Numbered from the stretch's first letter, positions 51,495 to 60,824 are shown. The stretch is DNA of 64,000 nt from Nocardia concava NBRC 100430 (GCF_000308815.1 NZ_BAFX01000095.1:124001-188000); one strand, 5' to 3'. Translations and numbers: made by a program. The notes: generated by a model from the letters alone, not told the origin.

Positions 51495-52553
51495 TCAGTC
51501 GGCCGAGACGGTGACCTTGCCGTCGGTGTCGATCTCGGTCCGGCGGTCGTAATCGGGCCCGGTCGCGAGGACGGTCGCCAGCACGTGGCGGCCCAGCGGG
51601 AGCACCCGCACGGTGATGCGGCCGGAGTTGATGGCGTCGAGTTCCTTTGTGGCGGCGTCGATCACGCGTTTGCGGACCCATTGGGGGACGCCCGAGAAAC
51701 CGCCGTCGTCGAGGAGGATGACCTCCACACCGCGTGCCCGTGCACCACGGGCCGCGCCGCTCAATTCATCGGTCACCAGCTGCGGCGCGCGCAGGCCGTC
51801 GCGAAGTTCGGCCTCCAGCAGGCGGCATTCCTCGCGTTCGGTGGCGCTGAGTTCCGCGCCCTCGGCAATGCGTTCCAGTATCGGGCGGGCCACCCGGTCG
51901 AGGCGGGCGAGCTGGCGGGTGCGTTCGCTGTCGGCGGCGGCCATGGTGGCCTCGGCGGCGGCGCGCATCATGGCGTCCTCGCGCAGCATGCGCAGGGAAC
52001 GCTGCATGGGTCGCATGACCGCGGTGAAAACCGAGATGGCCGTGACGGTTCCGACCGGGACGAGCGAGCCGGCCAAGGTGCCGGGCTGGAGGCGGCCGCC
52101 GATCAGTCCGATCGCGACGAGCACGGCGGCGACGGCGGTGACACCGACCCACGCCGTGCGAATCCGGCCCCGCAACACCAAGACCGCGAGTACATAGGAC
52201 GAGGCGAACGCGGACCACACCGTCTCGTGCACGACATCGCGTTCGGGGGTCATGACGGTCAACGCGGTGGCCAGCGGCGGCGCGGCGGCCGCGTACAGCG
52301 CCACCGGAATCGGCAACGGGTCCACCGGAATCGCGGTGACCAGTGCGCCCGCGCTGAGCATGAGCACGAGGCTGGCCAGTGCCGCCCACAGTGGCGACTG
52401 GCCGAAGTTGCGCATCATGTACAGCGCGATGACGGCTTCCAGGATGAGCAGGAACAGCCAGGCCGCGCTGCCGCGCAGGCCGAGCAGATCGCGCAGGCCG
52501 AAGCGGGGGTCCAGATCCAGCAGGCGGTTGTTGTCAGCGGGAACCATCGCCAC
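51495..52553 (-). CDS. membrane protein, degenerate sensor-kinase-like
   Basis: 352 residues; ATG at 52553, overlapping the kinase gene by 20 bp. About six membrane helices up to residue ~190, then a helical segment (RQLARLDRVARPILERIAEG) in the position of a dimerisation domain and a C-terminal alpha/beta part (RARGVEVILLDDGG). The phospho-His and the ATP-binding N and G boxes of histidine kinases are not visible. Probably a partner or modulator of the adjacent kinase. Confidence 0.65.
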   Translation of the reverse strand: MAMVPADNNRLLDLDPRFGLRDLLGLRGSAAWLFLLILEAVIALYMMRNFGQSPLWAALASLVLMLSAGALVTAIPVDPLPIPVALYAAAAPPLATALTVMTPERDVVHETVWSAFASSYVLAVLVLRGRIRTAWVGVTAVAAVLVAIGLIGGRLQPGTLAGSLVPVGTVTAISVFTAVMRPMQRSLRMLREDAMMRAAAEATMAAADSERTRQLARLDRVARPILERIAEGAELSATEREECRLLEAELRDGLRAPQLVTDELSGAARGARARGVEVILLDDGGFSGVPQWVRKRVIDAATKELDAINSGRITVRVLPLGRHVLATVLATGPDYDRRTEIDTDGKVTVSAD

Positions 52554-53820
52554 CCCAGACCAGCGTCACGGTGGTGCCCTCGCCCGGTTGGGATTCCACG
52601 AACGCCGAACCGCCCGCCAGCTGGCGCATGCGGCCCAGGATGCTCATGGAGATGCCGAGCCGGTCGGCGGTGACCGCGGCCAGGTCGAAGCCCGCGCCGT
52701 CATCGGTGAAGGCGATGCGAATGCTGCCCGCGCTGACCGTGGCGGTCACGGTGCGGCGCACCTCGCGGCCCGGAACGGCGGCGTGGCGCAGGCTGTTTCG
52801 CACGGCCTCGGTCAGGGCGGCGGCGATGGTGCTGGCCGAATGTACCGGCATGCGCAGATCGTCGAAGCCGGGCCAGGTGCGGGTGGCGAAGCGAACGCTG
52901 GGATTGATCTCGTGCACGGCGGCGCGCAGGAACAGCACGGCCGAGCGGGCGTCGAGGAGATCGGGATCGCGTTCCTCGCCACGGTATTCGTCGAGTTGCT
53001 CCAGGGTGCGCTCGGCTTGGCGTTGCAGCACATCGGAGGCGGTTCCCGCGCGGGAGGCCTCCAACAGCGTGGACAGCACGGCGTCGTGGATGAGCGCGGC
53101 GAAGCGGGCGTGCTCGCGGTCGCGGGCCTGGGCGGCGGCCTGGGCGGCGGCGCGGCGGCTGGCGATGGCCGACTCGCGGTCGACACGGGCGGCGGCGCCG
53201 GTGACCGCGGTGCCGCACCAGACGAACAGGGCCGCCAAACCCGCTGAGCGCAGGAAGTTCTCGGCCACATGCTGCGTGGTCAGCGCGGGCACCGTGTACA
53301 CCGTCGCGGCGGCGGCCGAGGTCGCGGCGGTCAGCAGATAGGCGACGGTCAGCCGGGTCGGCCAGGCCAGCACGGCCGCGGTCACCGCCAGCGCGGTCAC
53401 CCGGTACGGCCACACCGTGGTGCCGTCGACCGAATGCAGTTCGACACCGAACGGGATCGAGGCCAGCGCGCCCAGGAAACTGACCGCGGCGCAACCGCAT
53501 ACGAAGCGGGTGGCGCGCGGGCCGGACAGCGCCGACACCACCGAGATCACGGGGTACCAGCCGAAGGCCAGCACCAGCGCGGTCACGCTCCACCAGGCCG
53601 GCGCGTGCCGGCCCTGTTCGGCGACCTCCGGCAGCTCGACGCAGCCGACGATCACGCCCGCGATGCCGATCGAAATGCCCAGGCGCCGCATGATGCGGTC
53701 GTAGGCGGCGGTGGCCGGATCGTCCTTCATGAGGTTGCCGCGCAGGCGTTTGGTGAATGCCGCGACCGAGGGCAGCGGCCGCGATACGGCCGGTGTTTCG
53801 AGGGTGCCCGAGGCGGTCAT
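52534..53820 (-). CDS. sensor histidine kinase (NarL-type partner)
   Basis: 428 residues; ATG at 53820 overlaps the regulator stop (ATGA). About six membrane helices (residues 45-210), HisKA_3-type helix with the phospho-acceptor His in FAALIHDAVLSTL, then HATPase: N-box ALTEAVRNSLRHA and G-box DDGAGFD. Autophosphorylates and passes phosphate to the LuxR-type regulator encoded just upstream. Signal unknown. Confidence 0.85.
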   Translation of the reverse strand: MTASGTLETPAVSRPLPSVAAFTKRLRGNLMKDDPATAAYDRIMRRLGISIGIAGVIVGCVELPEVAEQGRHAPAWWSVTALVLAFGWYPVISVVSALSGPRATRFVCGCAAVSFLGALASIPFGVELHSVDGTTVWPYRVTALAVTAAVLAWPTRLTVAYLLTAATSAAAATVYTVPALTTQHVAENFLRSAGLAALFVWCGTAVTGAAARVDRESAIASRRAAAQAAAQARDREHARFAALIHDAVLSTLLEASRAGTASDVLQRQAERTLEQLDEYRGEERDPDLLDARSAVLFLRAAVHEINPSVRFATRTWPGFDDLRMPVHSASTIAAALTEAVRNSLRHAAVPGREVRRTVTATVSAGSIRIAFTDDGAGFDLAAVTADRLGISMSILGRMRQLAGGSAFVESQPGEGTTVTLVWGGDGSR

Positions 53821-54509
53821 GCCCGCGGATTCCGTTCGGGGACAGGCAGCCACCCGTCCTCGACGGCCCGCTTGTACAGGTCGGTCTTGGTGGGAGCCGG
53901 GCGGCCGGCGTCGGAGTACTTCTGCCGGATGCGGCCGAGGTAGTCGTTCACCGTCTGCTCCGACAGGCCCGTCATGCGCGCGACCCGGGAGGCCTTCTCG
54001 CCCGAGGCGTAGAGCTGCAGCACCTGCTGCTGACGCGGGCTCAATCCGACATCCGACAGCTGCGGATCGCCGTCGATGGCGGCCGCCCAGTCCGTCGTGA
54101 CGACCTGCTCGCCGTGCGCGGCGCGGCGCACGGCCGCGACCACGGTCGGCACATCCTCGGATTTGCGCACCACCCCCAGCACACCCTCGCGCGCGGCGGC
54201 GCGCACCAGGAACGGATTGTCGGCGCCGGTGAACACCAGCACCTCGATCCCCCGCGCCCGCAGCGCCCGCACATTGTCTTCCGGCGCGGACCCGTCGGCC
54301 AGCCGCAGATCCAATACCACCAGATCCAATTTCGGCCCCGCCGACAACAACTCACCCACGGTCCCCGCGGTGATCACCAACTCCAGATCGGCCTCCGGCG
54401 CCAACATCGCCGACAGTCCGATCGCCACCGACTCATGGTCCTCGACCAGCCCGATCCGGCGTATCCCCGACTCTTGCGCCTCCACGGCGGCCGTCACCTC
54501 TTCCCACAC
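53817..54509 (-). CDS. NarL/LuxR-family response regulator
   Basis: 230 residues from the ATG at 54509 (a slightly later start is possible). Receiver domain with acidic pocket VEDHE and phospho-acceptor Asp in LVVLDLRLADG, then LuxR HTH (LSPRQQQVLQLYASGEKASRVA). First gene of a coupled operon regulator-kinase-kinase-like; likely autoregulated. Confidence 0.88.
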   Translation of the reverse strand: MWEEVTAAVEAQESGIRRIGLVEDHESVAIGLSAMLAPEADLELVITAGTVGELLSAGPKLDLVVLDLRLADGSAPEDNVRALRARGIEVLVFTGADNPFLVRAAAREGVLGVVRKSEDVPTVVAAVRRAAHGEQVVTTDWAAAIDGDPQLSDVGLSPRQQQVLQLYASGEKASRVARMTGLSEQTVNDYLGRIRQKYSDAGRPAPTKTDLYKRAVEDGWLPVPERNPRA

Positions 54510-54600
54510 TCACCAGGTACGTCCTACGCGAACGTCCCACCGAGTATGACGGTCCGACCACCGGATGTGTCAGCCACCAGAATTCGGGGGAAGAGTCAGT

Positions 54601-55056
54601 TCACCCCATCAACCGCGCCGCGACCGTCGCCCCCAACTCCCAGCACTTCTCGATATCCCCCTTCTCCGGCTTCCCCGAAACGATCACCGGCGCAGCCGCC
54701 TTCTCCCACCCGAGCCCGGTAGTAGCACTCTCCACACTCCGCTCGGCCCCCTCGGTCCCCTGATTCCCGTGAATATAAAGCCCGTACGGGCGGCCTTTAG
54801 TCGAGTCCAGGCATGGGTAGTAAAAGGTGTCGAACGCATGCTTGAGCGCCCCACTCATATACCCGAGATTCGCAGGCGTCCCGAGCAAATACCCATCAGC
54901 GGCAAGCACATCACTAGCGGTCACCCCCAACGCCGCCCGCCGAACCACCTCAACCCCTTCAATCTCCGGATCGGTCGCCCCCGACACCACCGCCTCGAAC
55001 ATCTCCTGCAAGAACGGCGACGGCGTGTGATGAATGATCAACAGAGTCGGCACCAC
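54601..55056 (-). CDS. flavodoxin-like NAD(P)H oxidoreductase
   Basis: 151 residues; GTG or ATG start at 55056 (MVPTLLIIHHTPSPFLQEMF). Flavodoxin fold with FMN loops HHTPSPFLQ, GTPANLGYMSGALK and IHGNQGTEG. Small reductase of the WrbA-like group; substrate unknown. Divergent from an MFS transporter across 200 bp with a palindrome. Confidence 0.8.
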   Translation of the reverse strand: MVPTLLIIHHTPSPFLQEMFEAVVSGATDPEIEGVEVVRRAALGVTASDVLAADGYLLGTPANLGYMSGALKHAFDTFYYPCLDSTKGRPYGLYIHGNQGTEGAERSVESATTGLGWEKAAAPVIVSGKPEKGDIEKCWELGATVAARLMG

Positions 55057-55145
55057 CCGAGCGTATCCCGCCCTACCCGCTCCGCCCGCTCCATGCCGGT
55101 CACGGTTCTTGCCCGTACGGATAGAAGACCTTGCCTGCGTCCAGC

Positions 55146-55161
55146 AGTGATCACGATCACT
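55146..55161. promoter_or_regulatory. inverted repeat between flavodoxin-like and MFS genes
   Basis: AGTGAT-CACG-ATCACT, 6 bp arms around 4 bp, in the 199 bp divergent region. Candidate operator for an unknown regulator. Confidence 0.35.
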
Positions 55162-55255
55162 AACCGGGTTTAGGTACTGGTGGGGGTGGGTGGTGGCGGG
55201 CCCGTGCGGGTGGGGTGCTGTTTGCGGGTTGTGAGCTTGGGTATCGATTTATTCC

Positions 55256-56590
55256 ATGCGAGATTCGTTGGAATCGGACAGGGTCGGGTTTCCCTTGCGG
55301 AGGTCGGTTGCCGCTAGTGCGATGGGGAATGCCACCGAGTGGTTTGACTATGGCGTGTATGCCGCTACGGCTGGGTATCTGACATCTGCGTTCTTTCCGG
55401 GTGAGTTGGGCACCCTTGGCACCATGTTGGGCTTCGCGGTTTCGTTTGTGCTGCGTCCGCTGGGTGGGATGGTGTGGGGGCCGTTGGGGGATCGGATCGG
55501 GCGGAAGGCGGTGCTGGCGACCACGATTCTGTTGATGTCGGCGGCCACCGGGGCCATCGGTCTGCTGCCGACCCATGCCACCGCCGGGGTGCTCGCGCCG
55601 GTGCTGTTGATTCTGTTGCGGGTCGTGCAGGGTTTCTCTACCGGTGGTGAATATGGTGGTGCCGCAACGTATCTGGCGGAATGCGCCGGGGATCGTAAAC
55701 GGGGTTTTCTGGGGAGTTTCCTCGAATTCGGCACGCTGGCAGGGTTTGTCGGCGGGTCGGCGGTGGTGCTGGCTTGTCAGGTGATTCTCGGGTCGGATGC
55801 CATGTACGACGGTGGGTGGCGGATTCCGTTTCTGCTGGCCGTGCCGTTGGGGCTGACGGGGTGGTATCTGCGGGCCAAGCTGGATGAGTCGCCGGTGTTC
55901 ACCGAACTGTCGGAGCAAGATGAGCGCGATACTCCGCCGGCGGGGTTGTGGGAGGTGCTCACCACCTACCGGCGTGAGGTGCTCACCCTGGTCGGGTTGG
56001 TTGTGGCGCTCAATGTGGTGAACTACACGCTGCTCACCTATCAGCCCACCTACCTGCAGCACACGCTCGGGGTTGGTGAATCCACCACCACCGCAATGAT
56101 GTTGATCGGCCAGGTGGTGATGATGGTGTCGCTGCCGTTCTTCGGGCGGCTGTCCGATCGGGTCGGGCGGCGGCCTATGTGGCTGGTGTCGCTGATCGGG
56201 CTCGCCGCTCTCGCCATACCCATGTATTGGTTGATGGGGCGCGGAATCGTTTGGGCCGTCATCGGATTCATCGTGCTGGGGTTGCTGTACGTGCCGCAGT
56301 TGTCGACCATCAGCGCGACGTTCCCGGCCATCTTCCCGACGCATGTGCGCTATGCGGGATTCGCGTTGGGCTACAACGTGTCCACGGCTCTGTTCGGTGG
56401 CACCGCCCCGCTGGTCAACGAGGCGGTGATCGAGCGGACGGGCTGGTCGCTGTTCCCGGCGGCCTATATGGTGGCGGCCTCCATGATCGGGTTGATCGCC
56501 TGTGCGTTCCTGCGGGAGACCGCGGGAACCTCGCTGAACGGCTGCGAGATTCCCGAGGCCGAGGTCGCTCCCATCGCGGCGCGCCCCTGA
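55256..56590 (+). CDS. MFS transporter, metabolite:H+ symporter (ProP-like)
   Basis: 444 residues; ATG at 55256. Twelve membrane helices; N-terminal MGNATEWFDYGVY, GDRIGRKAVL loop and RVVQGFSTGGEYGG are diagnostic of the MHS family, which takes up betaine, proline, citrate or aromatic acids with protons. Substrate not decidable. Converges with the next transporter gene at 11 bp. Confidence 0.85.
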   Translation: MRDSLESDRVGFPLRRSVAASAMGNATEWFDYGVYAATAGYLTSAFFPGELGTLGTMLGFAVSFVLRPLGGMVWGPLGDRIGRKAVLATTILLMSAATGAIGLLPTHATAGVLAPVLLILLRVVQGFSTGGEYGGAATYLAECAGDRKRGFLGSFLEFGTLAGFVGGSAVVLACQVILGSDAMYDGGWRIPFLLAVPLGLTGWYLRAKLDESPVFTELSEQDERDTPPAGLWEVLTTYRREVLTLVGLVVALNVVNYTLLTYQPTYLQHTLGVGESTTTAMMLIGQVVMMVSLPFFGRLSDRVGRRPMWLVSLIGLAALAIPMYWLMGRGIVWAVIGFIVLGLLYVPQLSTISATFPAIFPTHVRYAGFALGYNVSTALFGGTAPLVNEAVIERTGWSLFPAAYMVAASMIGLIACAFLRETAGTSLNGCEIPEAEVAPIAARP

Positions 56591-56601
56591 TCACCGCACG
56601 A

Positions 56602-58128
56602 CTACCGGCGAGGCCCGACCTCCCTGAATGCGACGATCGCGACCACCGCGAGGAGTACGAAAGCCACTGCGCTGATGGCTGATACGGCGTGCAGGCCGAC
56701 GGTGAATGCCGAGTCGGCGGCGGACCGCACGCCGTCGGCCAGCGCGGACGGCAGGCCCGGCGTCACGGCGGCGGCACCCGTGACGCTGTCCCCAGCCTGA
56801 GCGGCCGCCTCAGGCGGAAGACCGTCCGGCAACTGAATCTCGTTGCGGTACACCGCCACACCGATACTGCCGAGCACCGCGACCCCGGCCGCGACGCCGA
56901 ACTGGCCGCCGGATTCCATCGTCCCCGAGGCCGCACCGGTGCGATCGGGCGGCGCGGCCCCGAGCACCAGGTCGTAGCCGAGGGCCAGGCCGGGTCCGAT
57001 GCCCGCCATGGCGATGGCGAAACCGGTTACCAGCACAGGCAATCCGCCATCGGCCGTGACCAGCATCAGAGTGCCGTAGCCGATCGCGGAGACAACCATC
57101 CCGGTGGCGATGATGTAGGCGGGCCGGAATCGCTGGGCCAGGACCGGTGATACGCCGATGGTCACAAGCATGGCGAGGGCGGGCGGGACCAGCCAGAGCC
57201 CGGCGCGCAGGGCGGACAGGCCCAGCACCGACTGCAGGAAAAGATTGATCATCAGGATCGCGCCGCCCTGCATCATGCCGGTGACCAGGCTGGACCCGAA
57301 CGCGCCGCGAAAGATCCGATTGCCGAACAGGCTTACGTCGATCAGCGGATCGGGCAGACGACGCTGACGTCGTACGAACGCGAACCCGGCAACAGCACCG
57401 ATCACGAGTGCCACCCACGCGCCCGGATTCCTACCGTCGCGGGCCAATTCGGTGATCCCGTAGACGGCGGGCAGCACCGCGGCTAACGAAAGGACGACGC
57501 TGATCGGATCCGGCCGCCCGGCATCACGAGTTCGGCTCTCCGGCAAGAGAATCGGCCCCGCGATCAGCAGCATCACCATGACCGGCACGGCCAGCAGGAA
57601 CACCGACCCCCACCAGAAGTGCGCGAGCAGCAGCCCACCCGCGATCGGCCCCAGGATGGCCCCTCCCATGAAGCAGCCGGTGAATGCGGCCACCGCGCCC
57701 GCCCGCTGGGCCGGGTCCGGGAACATGGCGGTGACCAGCGCCAGTCCCGACGGCGCCAGCGTCGCCCCGGCGATGCCGAGCAGGGCACGAGCAGCGATCA
57801 GCATGGCCGGATTCACCGCGAACGCGGCCAGCACCGAACTCCCCGCGAACGCCGCCGCCCCCGCCAGCAGCAGTCTGCGATGCCCGATCCGATCCCCGAG
57901 TGTCCCCATGGTGACCAGGAATCCGGCGATCATGAAGCCGTAGATGTCGAGGATCCACAACTGTTCGGTGCTGGTGGGCGACAGATCCACCGCGAGTTTC
58001 GGCAGGGCCAGATTCAGGACGCTGAAGTCGATCGAGATGACCAGGACGGGCAGCGCGAGCGCGGCCAGCCCCAGCCATTCGCGCCGCCCCGCCTGCTCGG
58101 CCCTCGGTTGAATGTCGGTGATATCCAC
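56602..58128 (-). CDS. MFS drug efflux transporter (DHA2, 14 TM)
   Basis: 508 residues from GTG 58128 with AAGGGA before it. Fourteen hydrophobic segments, DHA2 motifs DFSVLNLALP (motif D1), GDRIGHRRLL and a motif C region GAILGPIAGG. Similar to SmvA/QacA-type exporters of cationic drugs by proton exchange. Its ribosome-binding site is within a hairpin (58133-58171). Confidence 0.87.
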   Translation of the reverse strand: MDITDIQPRAEQAGRREWLGLAALALPVLVISIDFSVLNLALPKLAVDLSPTSTEQLWILDIYGFMIAGFLVTMGTLGDRIGHRRLLLAGAAAFAGSSVLAAFAVNPAMLIAARALLGIAGATLAPSGLALVTAMFPDPAQRAGAVAAFTGCFMGGAILGPIAGGLLLAHFWWGSVFLLAVPVMVMLLIAGPILLPESRTRDAGRPDPISVVLSLAAVLPAVYGITELARDGRNPGAWVALVIGAVAGFAFVRRQRRLPDPLIDVSLFGNRIFRGAFGSSLVTGMMQGGAILMINLFLQSVLGLSALRAGLWLVPPALAMLVTIGVSPVLAQRFRPAYIIATGMVVSAIGYGTLMLVTADGGLPVLVTGFAIAMAGIGPGLALGYDLVLGAAPPDRTGAASGTMESGGQFGVAAGVAVLGSIGVAVYRNEIQLPDGLPPEAAAQAGDSVTGAAAVTPGLPSALADGVRSAADSAFTVGLHAVSAISAVAFVLLAVVAIVAFREVGPRR

Positions 58129-58132
58129 GGGA

Positions 58133-58171
58133 GTCCCTTTCGTCGGTCACCGAAGCGACGAACGAAGGGAC
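58133..58171 (-). promoter_or_regulatory. 5' leader hairpin covering the RBS of the DHA2 exporter
   Basis: On the minus strand GTCCCTT pairs with AAGGGAC and CGTCG with CGACG, separated by a small internal loop and a 10 nt loop. AAGGGA is the ribosome-binding site of the exporter (start GTG 58128). The stem would hide it, suggesting translational control, or the repeat is a repressor site. Confidence 0.5.
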
Positions 58172-58192
58172 CTCGAATGGACAGCGGCCGGA

Positions 58193-58681
58193 TTACCGTC
58201 CGAAAATCCGCCGCCACCAGGGGCGTTCGGCGGGCTCAGGATCGGAAGGTGGCGGCGGGACCGGCCTGCGGGCGGCTCGGGCGGCCTCGCGTTCCGCGCG
58301 CCAGTTCTCGACGACCTCGTCCACCTTCAGCGGACCGATCGGGACGTAGGGCCCCGAAGGCATGCGCAGCCATTGCACGATGCGGTCGTTGAGGTCGGTG
58401 ACCGCGGCGCGAACTTCCTTCTCCGACACCATGTCTCGCACGGTCTCGGGCATGCGTTCGCGTTCGCGCCGCAGCACGATGGATTCGGGGAGCAGGGCGT
58501 CGGCGCTCGCGCCCTCGCGTTTCAGATAGCCGCGCAGCCATGAGTCCTCATCGGCCGCGCCGGGCGGAATGGGTTTCCCCGCCCCTTGCAGATTGTCGAA
58601 TTCGCCGCGCTCGGTAGCTTCACGAACCTGTTTGTCGATCCACGATTCGTAGGTCATTCCGGGCGGTTTGCGCTCGGTCAT
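58193..58681 (-). CDS. DUF1992 (DnaJ-homologue-like) protein
   Basis: 162 residues; ATG at 58681. The N-terminal 75 residues match DUF1992: YESWIDKQVREATERGEFDNL and GAGKPIPPG with EDSWLRGYLKREG. The C-terminus is charged/proline-rich (PPPPSDPEP) ending WWRRIFGR. Cytosolic, function unknown, though the family is sometimes annotated near DnaJ. Confidence 0.82.
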   Translation of the reverse strand: MTERKPPGMTYESWIDKQVREATERGEFDNLQGAGKPIPPGAADEDSWLRGYLKREGASADALLPESIVLRRERERMPETVRDMVSEKEVRAAVTDLNDRIVQWLRMPSGPYVPIGPLKVDEVVENWRAEREAARAARRPVPPPPSDPEPAERPWWRRIFGR

Positions 58682-58702
58682 GACTCCGAGTCTACCGGCG
58701 CG

Positions 58703-59173
58703 TCAGCGTGCTTCTTCGCGCTCGCGGGCGGCGGCGGTCTCGCGCGGGTTGTCGATGGTGAGCGGATCCTCGCCGAGTTCGGTGTGGGATTCCTCTGTGT
58801 AGAAGCGGACTTCGTGGCCGTCCGGATCGTGCAACTGGGGCAGGATCCAGCCGAGCGAGGCGCGGTGCACGCCGGCGTGGGACTCACCCAGGCCGGTGAG
58901 GTGCCCCGCGAGCGCCTCGAGGGCCGCGCGGTCCGGCACGCCGATCGAGAAGAAGTCGAATCCGGCTGTGGCCGCTGCCCTTTCGGGATCCAGTCGCAGG
59001 CCGAGCATGGGTCCGCCGTTCGAATGATGCAGGGCGACACCCCTCAGGACGCCCTGCTCGGTGAATTCGACCCCGACCGTGTACCCGAGCCGCGTGCGGT
59101 ACCAGTCGATGGAGCGGGTCAGATCGGAAACGGGAAGCTTGAGGTGATGTACCCCGGACAGAGTGGGGATCAT
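58703..59173 (-). CDS. VOC-family (glyoxalase/dioxygenase superfamily) protein
   Basis: 156 residues; ATG at 59173. Two beta-alpha-beta-beta-beta modules: VHHLKLPVSDLTRSIDWYRT at the start and WILPQLHDPDGHEVRFYTEE at the second, with metal-type His and Glu positions. Possible isomerase, dioxygenase or resistance protein. Divergent from a TetR regulator with a palindrome between. Confidence 0.83.
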   Translation of the reverse strand: MIPTLSGVHHLKLPVSDLTRSIDWYRTRLGYTVGVEFTEQGVLRGVALHHSNGGPMLGLRLDPERAAATAGFDFFSIGVPDRAALEALAGHLTGLGESHAGVHRASLGWILPQLHDPDGHEVRFYTEESHTELGEDPLTIDNPRETAAAREREEAR

Positions 59174-59210
59174 TGCTGGTATCCTCTGCAGTACCGATGT
59201 AATAGTGCAG

Positions 59211-59228
59211 CATCACTGTAGTGATGCA
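59211..59228. promoter_or_regulatory. TetR operator-like palindrome
   Basis: GCATCACT-GT-AGTGATGC, 8 bp perfect arms, within the 70 bp between the VOC and tetR starts; related half sites TGCAG flank it. Probable shared operator of the divergent pair. Confidence 0.65.
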
Positions 59229-59243
59229 GTAAGGATGCAGCGA

Positions 59244-59912
59244 ATGAGCCGCGGTGTCAAGAAGACATCTCCCCTGTGGGACGCCCGCAAGGCCGAGACC
59301 GAGCGGAAGATCCTCGACGCGGCGACCCGCCTGTTCCTCTCCGACGGCTACGCCGCCACCTCCCTGGCCGCCGTCGCCGAGGCCGCCGAGGTCGGCTCCC
59401 GCACCGTCTACCTGCGCTTCGGCACCAAGGCCGAACTCCTCAAACGCGCCATCGACGTCGCGATCGTCGGCGACACCCAGGACATCGACCTGGCCCACCG
59501 CGACTGGCACCTACGCGCCGCCACCGCACCCACCCTCGAGGAACGCATCACCGCCTACGCCCAGGGCGCGGCCCAACTGATGGCCCGAGCCGCCCCGCTG
59601 ATCGCAGTCGCCACAGCGGCCGAACCCAGCGAACCCCTCATCGCCGAGGCAGCCCAGGCGGGCCGCGCCGCCACCCAGCAGCACATCGCCGACATCTGGC
59701 GAAAAATGCACGCCGACAACCTTCTTCACCCCGAAGCCGACCTCGACTGGATCATCACCACGGTCGGCCCGCTGGGCCAGGCCGACACCTACAACCTCGG
59801 CGTCCGCACCCTCGGCTGGACCCCCGCCACCTACGAAGCCTGGCTCCACACCACCTGGCTCCGCATGGCCACCACCCCCTCGACCCTCCCGATCCGGGCA
59901 CCCGAGCGGTGA
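59244..59912 (+). CDS. TetR-family transcriptional regulator
   Basis: 222 residues from ATG 59244 with AAGGA upstream (ATG 59235 also possible). HTH LFLSDGYAATSLAAVAEAAE and TVYLRFGTKAELL, then helical ligand domain with HIADIWRKMHADNLL. Local repressor of the VOC gene by arrangement. Confidence 0.88.
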   Translation: MSRGVKKTSPLWDARKAETERKILDAATRLFLSDGYAATSLAAVAEAAEVGSRTVYLRFGTKAELLKRAIDVAIVGDTQDIDLAHRDWHLRAATAPTLEERITAYAQGAAQLMARAAPLIAVATAAEPSEPLIAEAAQAGRAATQQHIADIWRKMHADNLLHPEADLDWIITTVGPLGQADTYNLGVRTLGWTPATYEAWLHTTWLRMATTPSTLPIRAPER

Positions 59913-59922
59913 GAATGCACTC

Positions 59923-60270
59923 ATGCCGTCGAATGCCGAGAAACCCCCTGCGCCAACACCTTCGCGTGGACCGAGATCCGCTTCCCGGCGCGCACGGACG
60001 ATCGCCGATGCGATCGGCATCGGCGTCGGATCGCTGATGCTCCTGGTGGGCCTCGGCCGAATGCTGCTGCTCCCCCTGGACTGCGCCGGCGACCGCATGG
60101 ATCCCGGCCAGGTGTGCACCACAACGGAGAAGGGCCACACCGTCACTCGCTCCTTCGAGCAACAGCGGTCCCTGCGTCAGACGACCGACGGCTTCCTGAT
60201 CGTCGGCGGTCTCGTCGTCGGCGCGGGATCAGCGGTCCTGCTCATCCGCCGCCGCTCCTCCGGGAGCTAA
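59923..60270 (+). CDS. small membrane protein, two TM helices
   Basis: 115 residues; ATG at 59923, 10 bp after tetR. Basic N-terminus, helix 1 about residues 30-52 (IGIGVGSLMLLVGLG), a loop with two Cys (PLDCAGDRMDPGQVC), helix 2 about 88-108, Arg-rich end. Not recognised. Its stop overlaps the convergent stop of the next gene. Confidence 0.6.
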   Translation: MPSNAEKPPAPTPSRGPRSASRRARTIADAIGIGVGSLMLLVGLGRMLLLPLDCAGDRMDPGQVCTTTEKGHTVTRSFEQQRSLRQTTDGFLIVGGLVVGAGSAVLLIRRRSSGS

Positions 60271-60824
60271 CCTCCGAGCTGAGCGTGGCAGGCGTTCCAG
60301 GCGGCGGGGGTCAAGTGGGGACGGACTCGGGTGAAGAGGCCGTAGAGGGCCGCGCCGTGTTTGGTTGCCAGGTCGGAGTTTTGGGCCATGACGTCTAGTT
60401 CGTTGGCGACCGTGAGTTCGAGGAAGGCGTGGAAGTCGCGGGTGGTGGGTTCGAATTCGGTGCCGGTGAAGCGGTCTCGGAAGACGAGTGGGGTGGCGTC
60501 GATTCGGGGGTATAGGGCCGCTCGGTCACAGGAGGCGTAGAAGTAGATGAGGGACTCGGCATCGGGGCCGAGTAGGTCGATAACCGTTGGGCGGTCGGGT
60601 AGTTCGACGAGATATTGATCGAAGCCGTCGGTGCCGTAGACGGCGTGGGCCAGACCGGCCAGTTGGAGATCGGCGTCGTGGCCCCAGGCGGCCAGGGTGT
60701 CGGACACTCGGCCGAGGTGGGCGAGCAGGGTGCCGCCGGGGTGGGCGATGGCGTCCGCGCCGCGGTCCCGCAGGAACCGCTCGACGCGGGTCCGGCGGGA
60801 GGCGAGAGGTTCGGTGTCGGTCAC
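60267..60824 (-). CDS. DUF6817-like protein (HD-like)
   Basis: 185 residues from GTG 60824. An N-terminal segment RVERFLRDRGADAIAHPGGTLLAHLGRV and LQLAGLAHAVYGTDGF carries conserved His residues reminiscent of HD-fold enzymes; middle DLLGPDAESLIYFYASCDRAALYP. Function unknown. Coupled to the upstream DHA2 gene by a GTGA overlap, so co-expressed under the MarR-type control. Confidence 0.65.
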   Translation of the reverse strand: MTDTEPLASRRTRVERFLRDRGADAIAHPGGTLLAHLGRVSDTLAAWGHDADLQLAGLAHAVYGTDGFDQYLVELPDRPTVIDLLGPDAESLIYFYASCDRAALYPRIDATPLVFRDRFTGTEFEPTTRDFHAFLELTVANELDVMAQNSDLATKHGAALYGLFTRVRPHLTPAAWNACHAQLGG

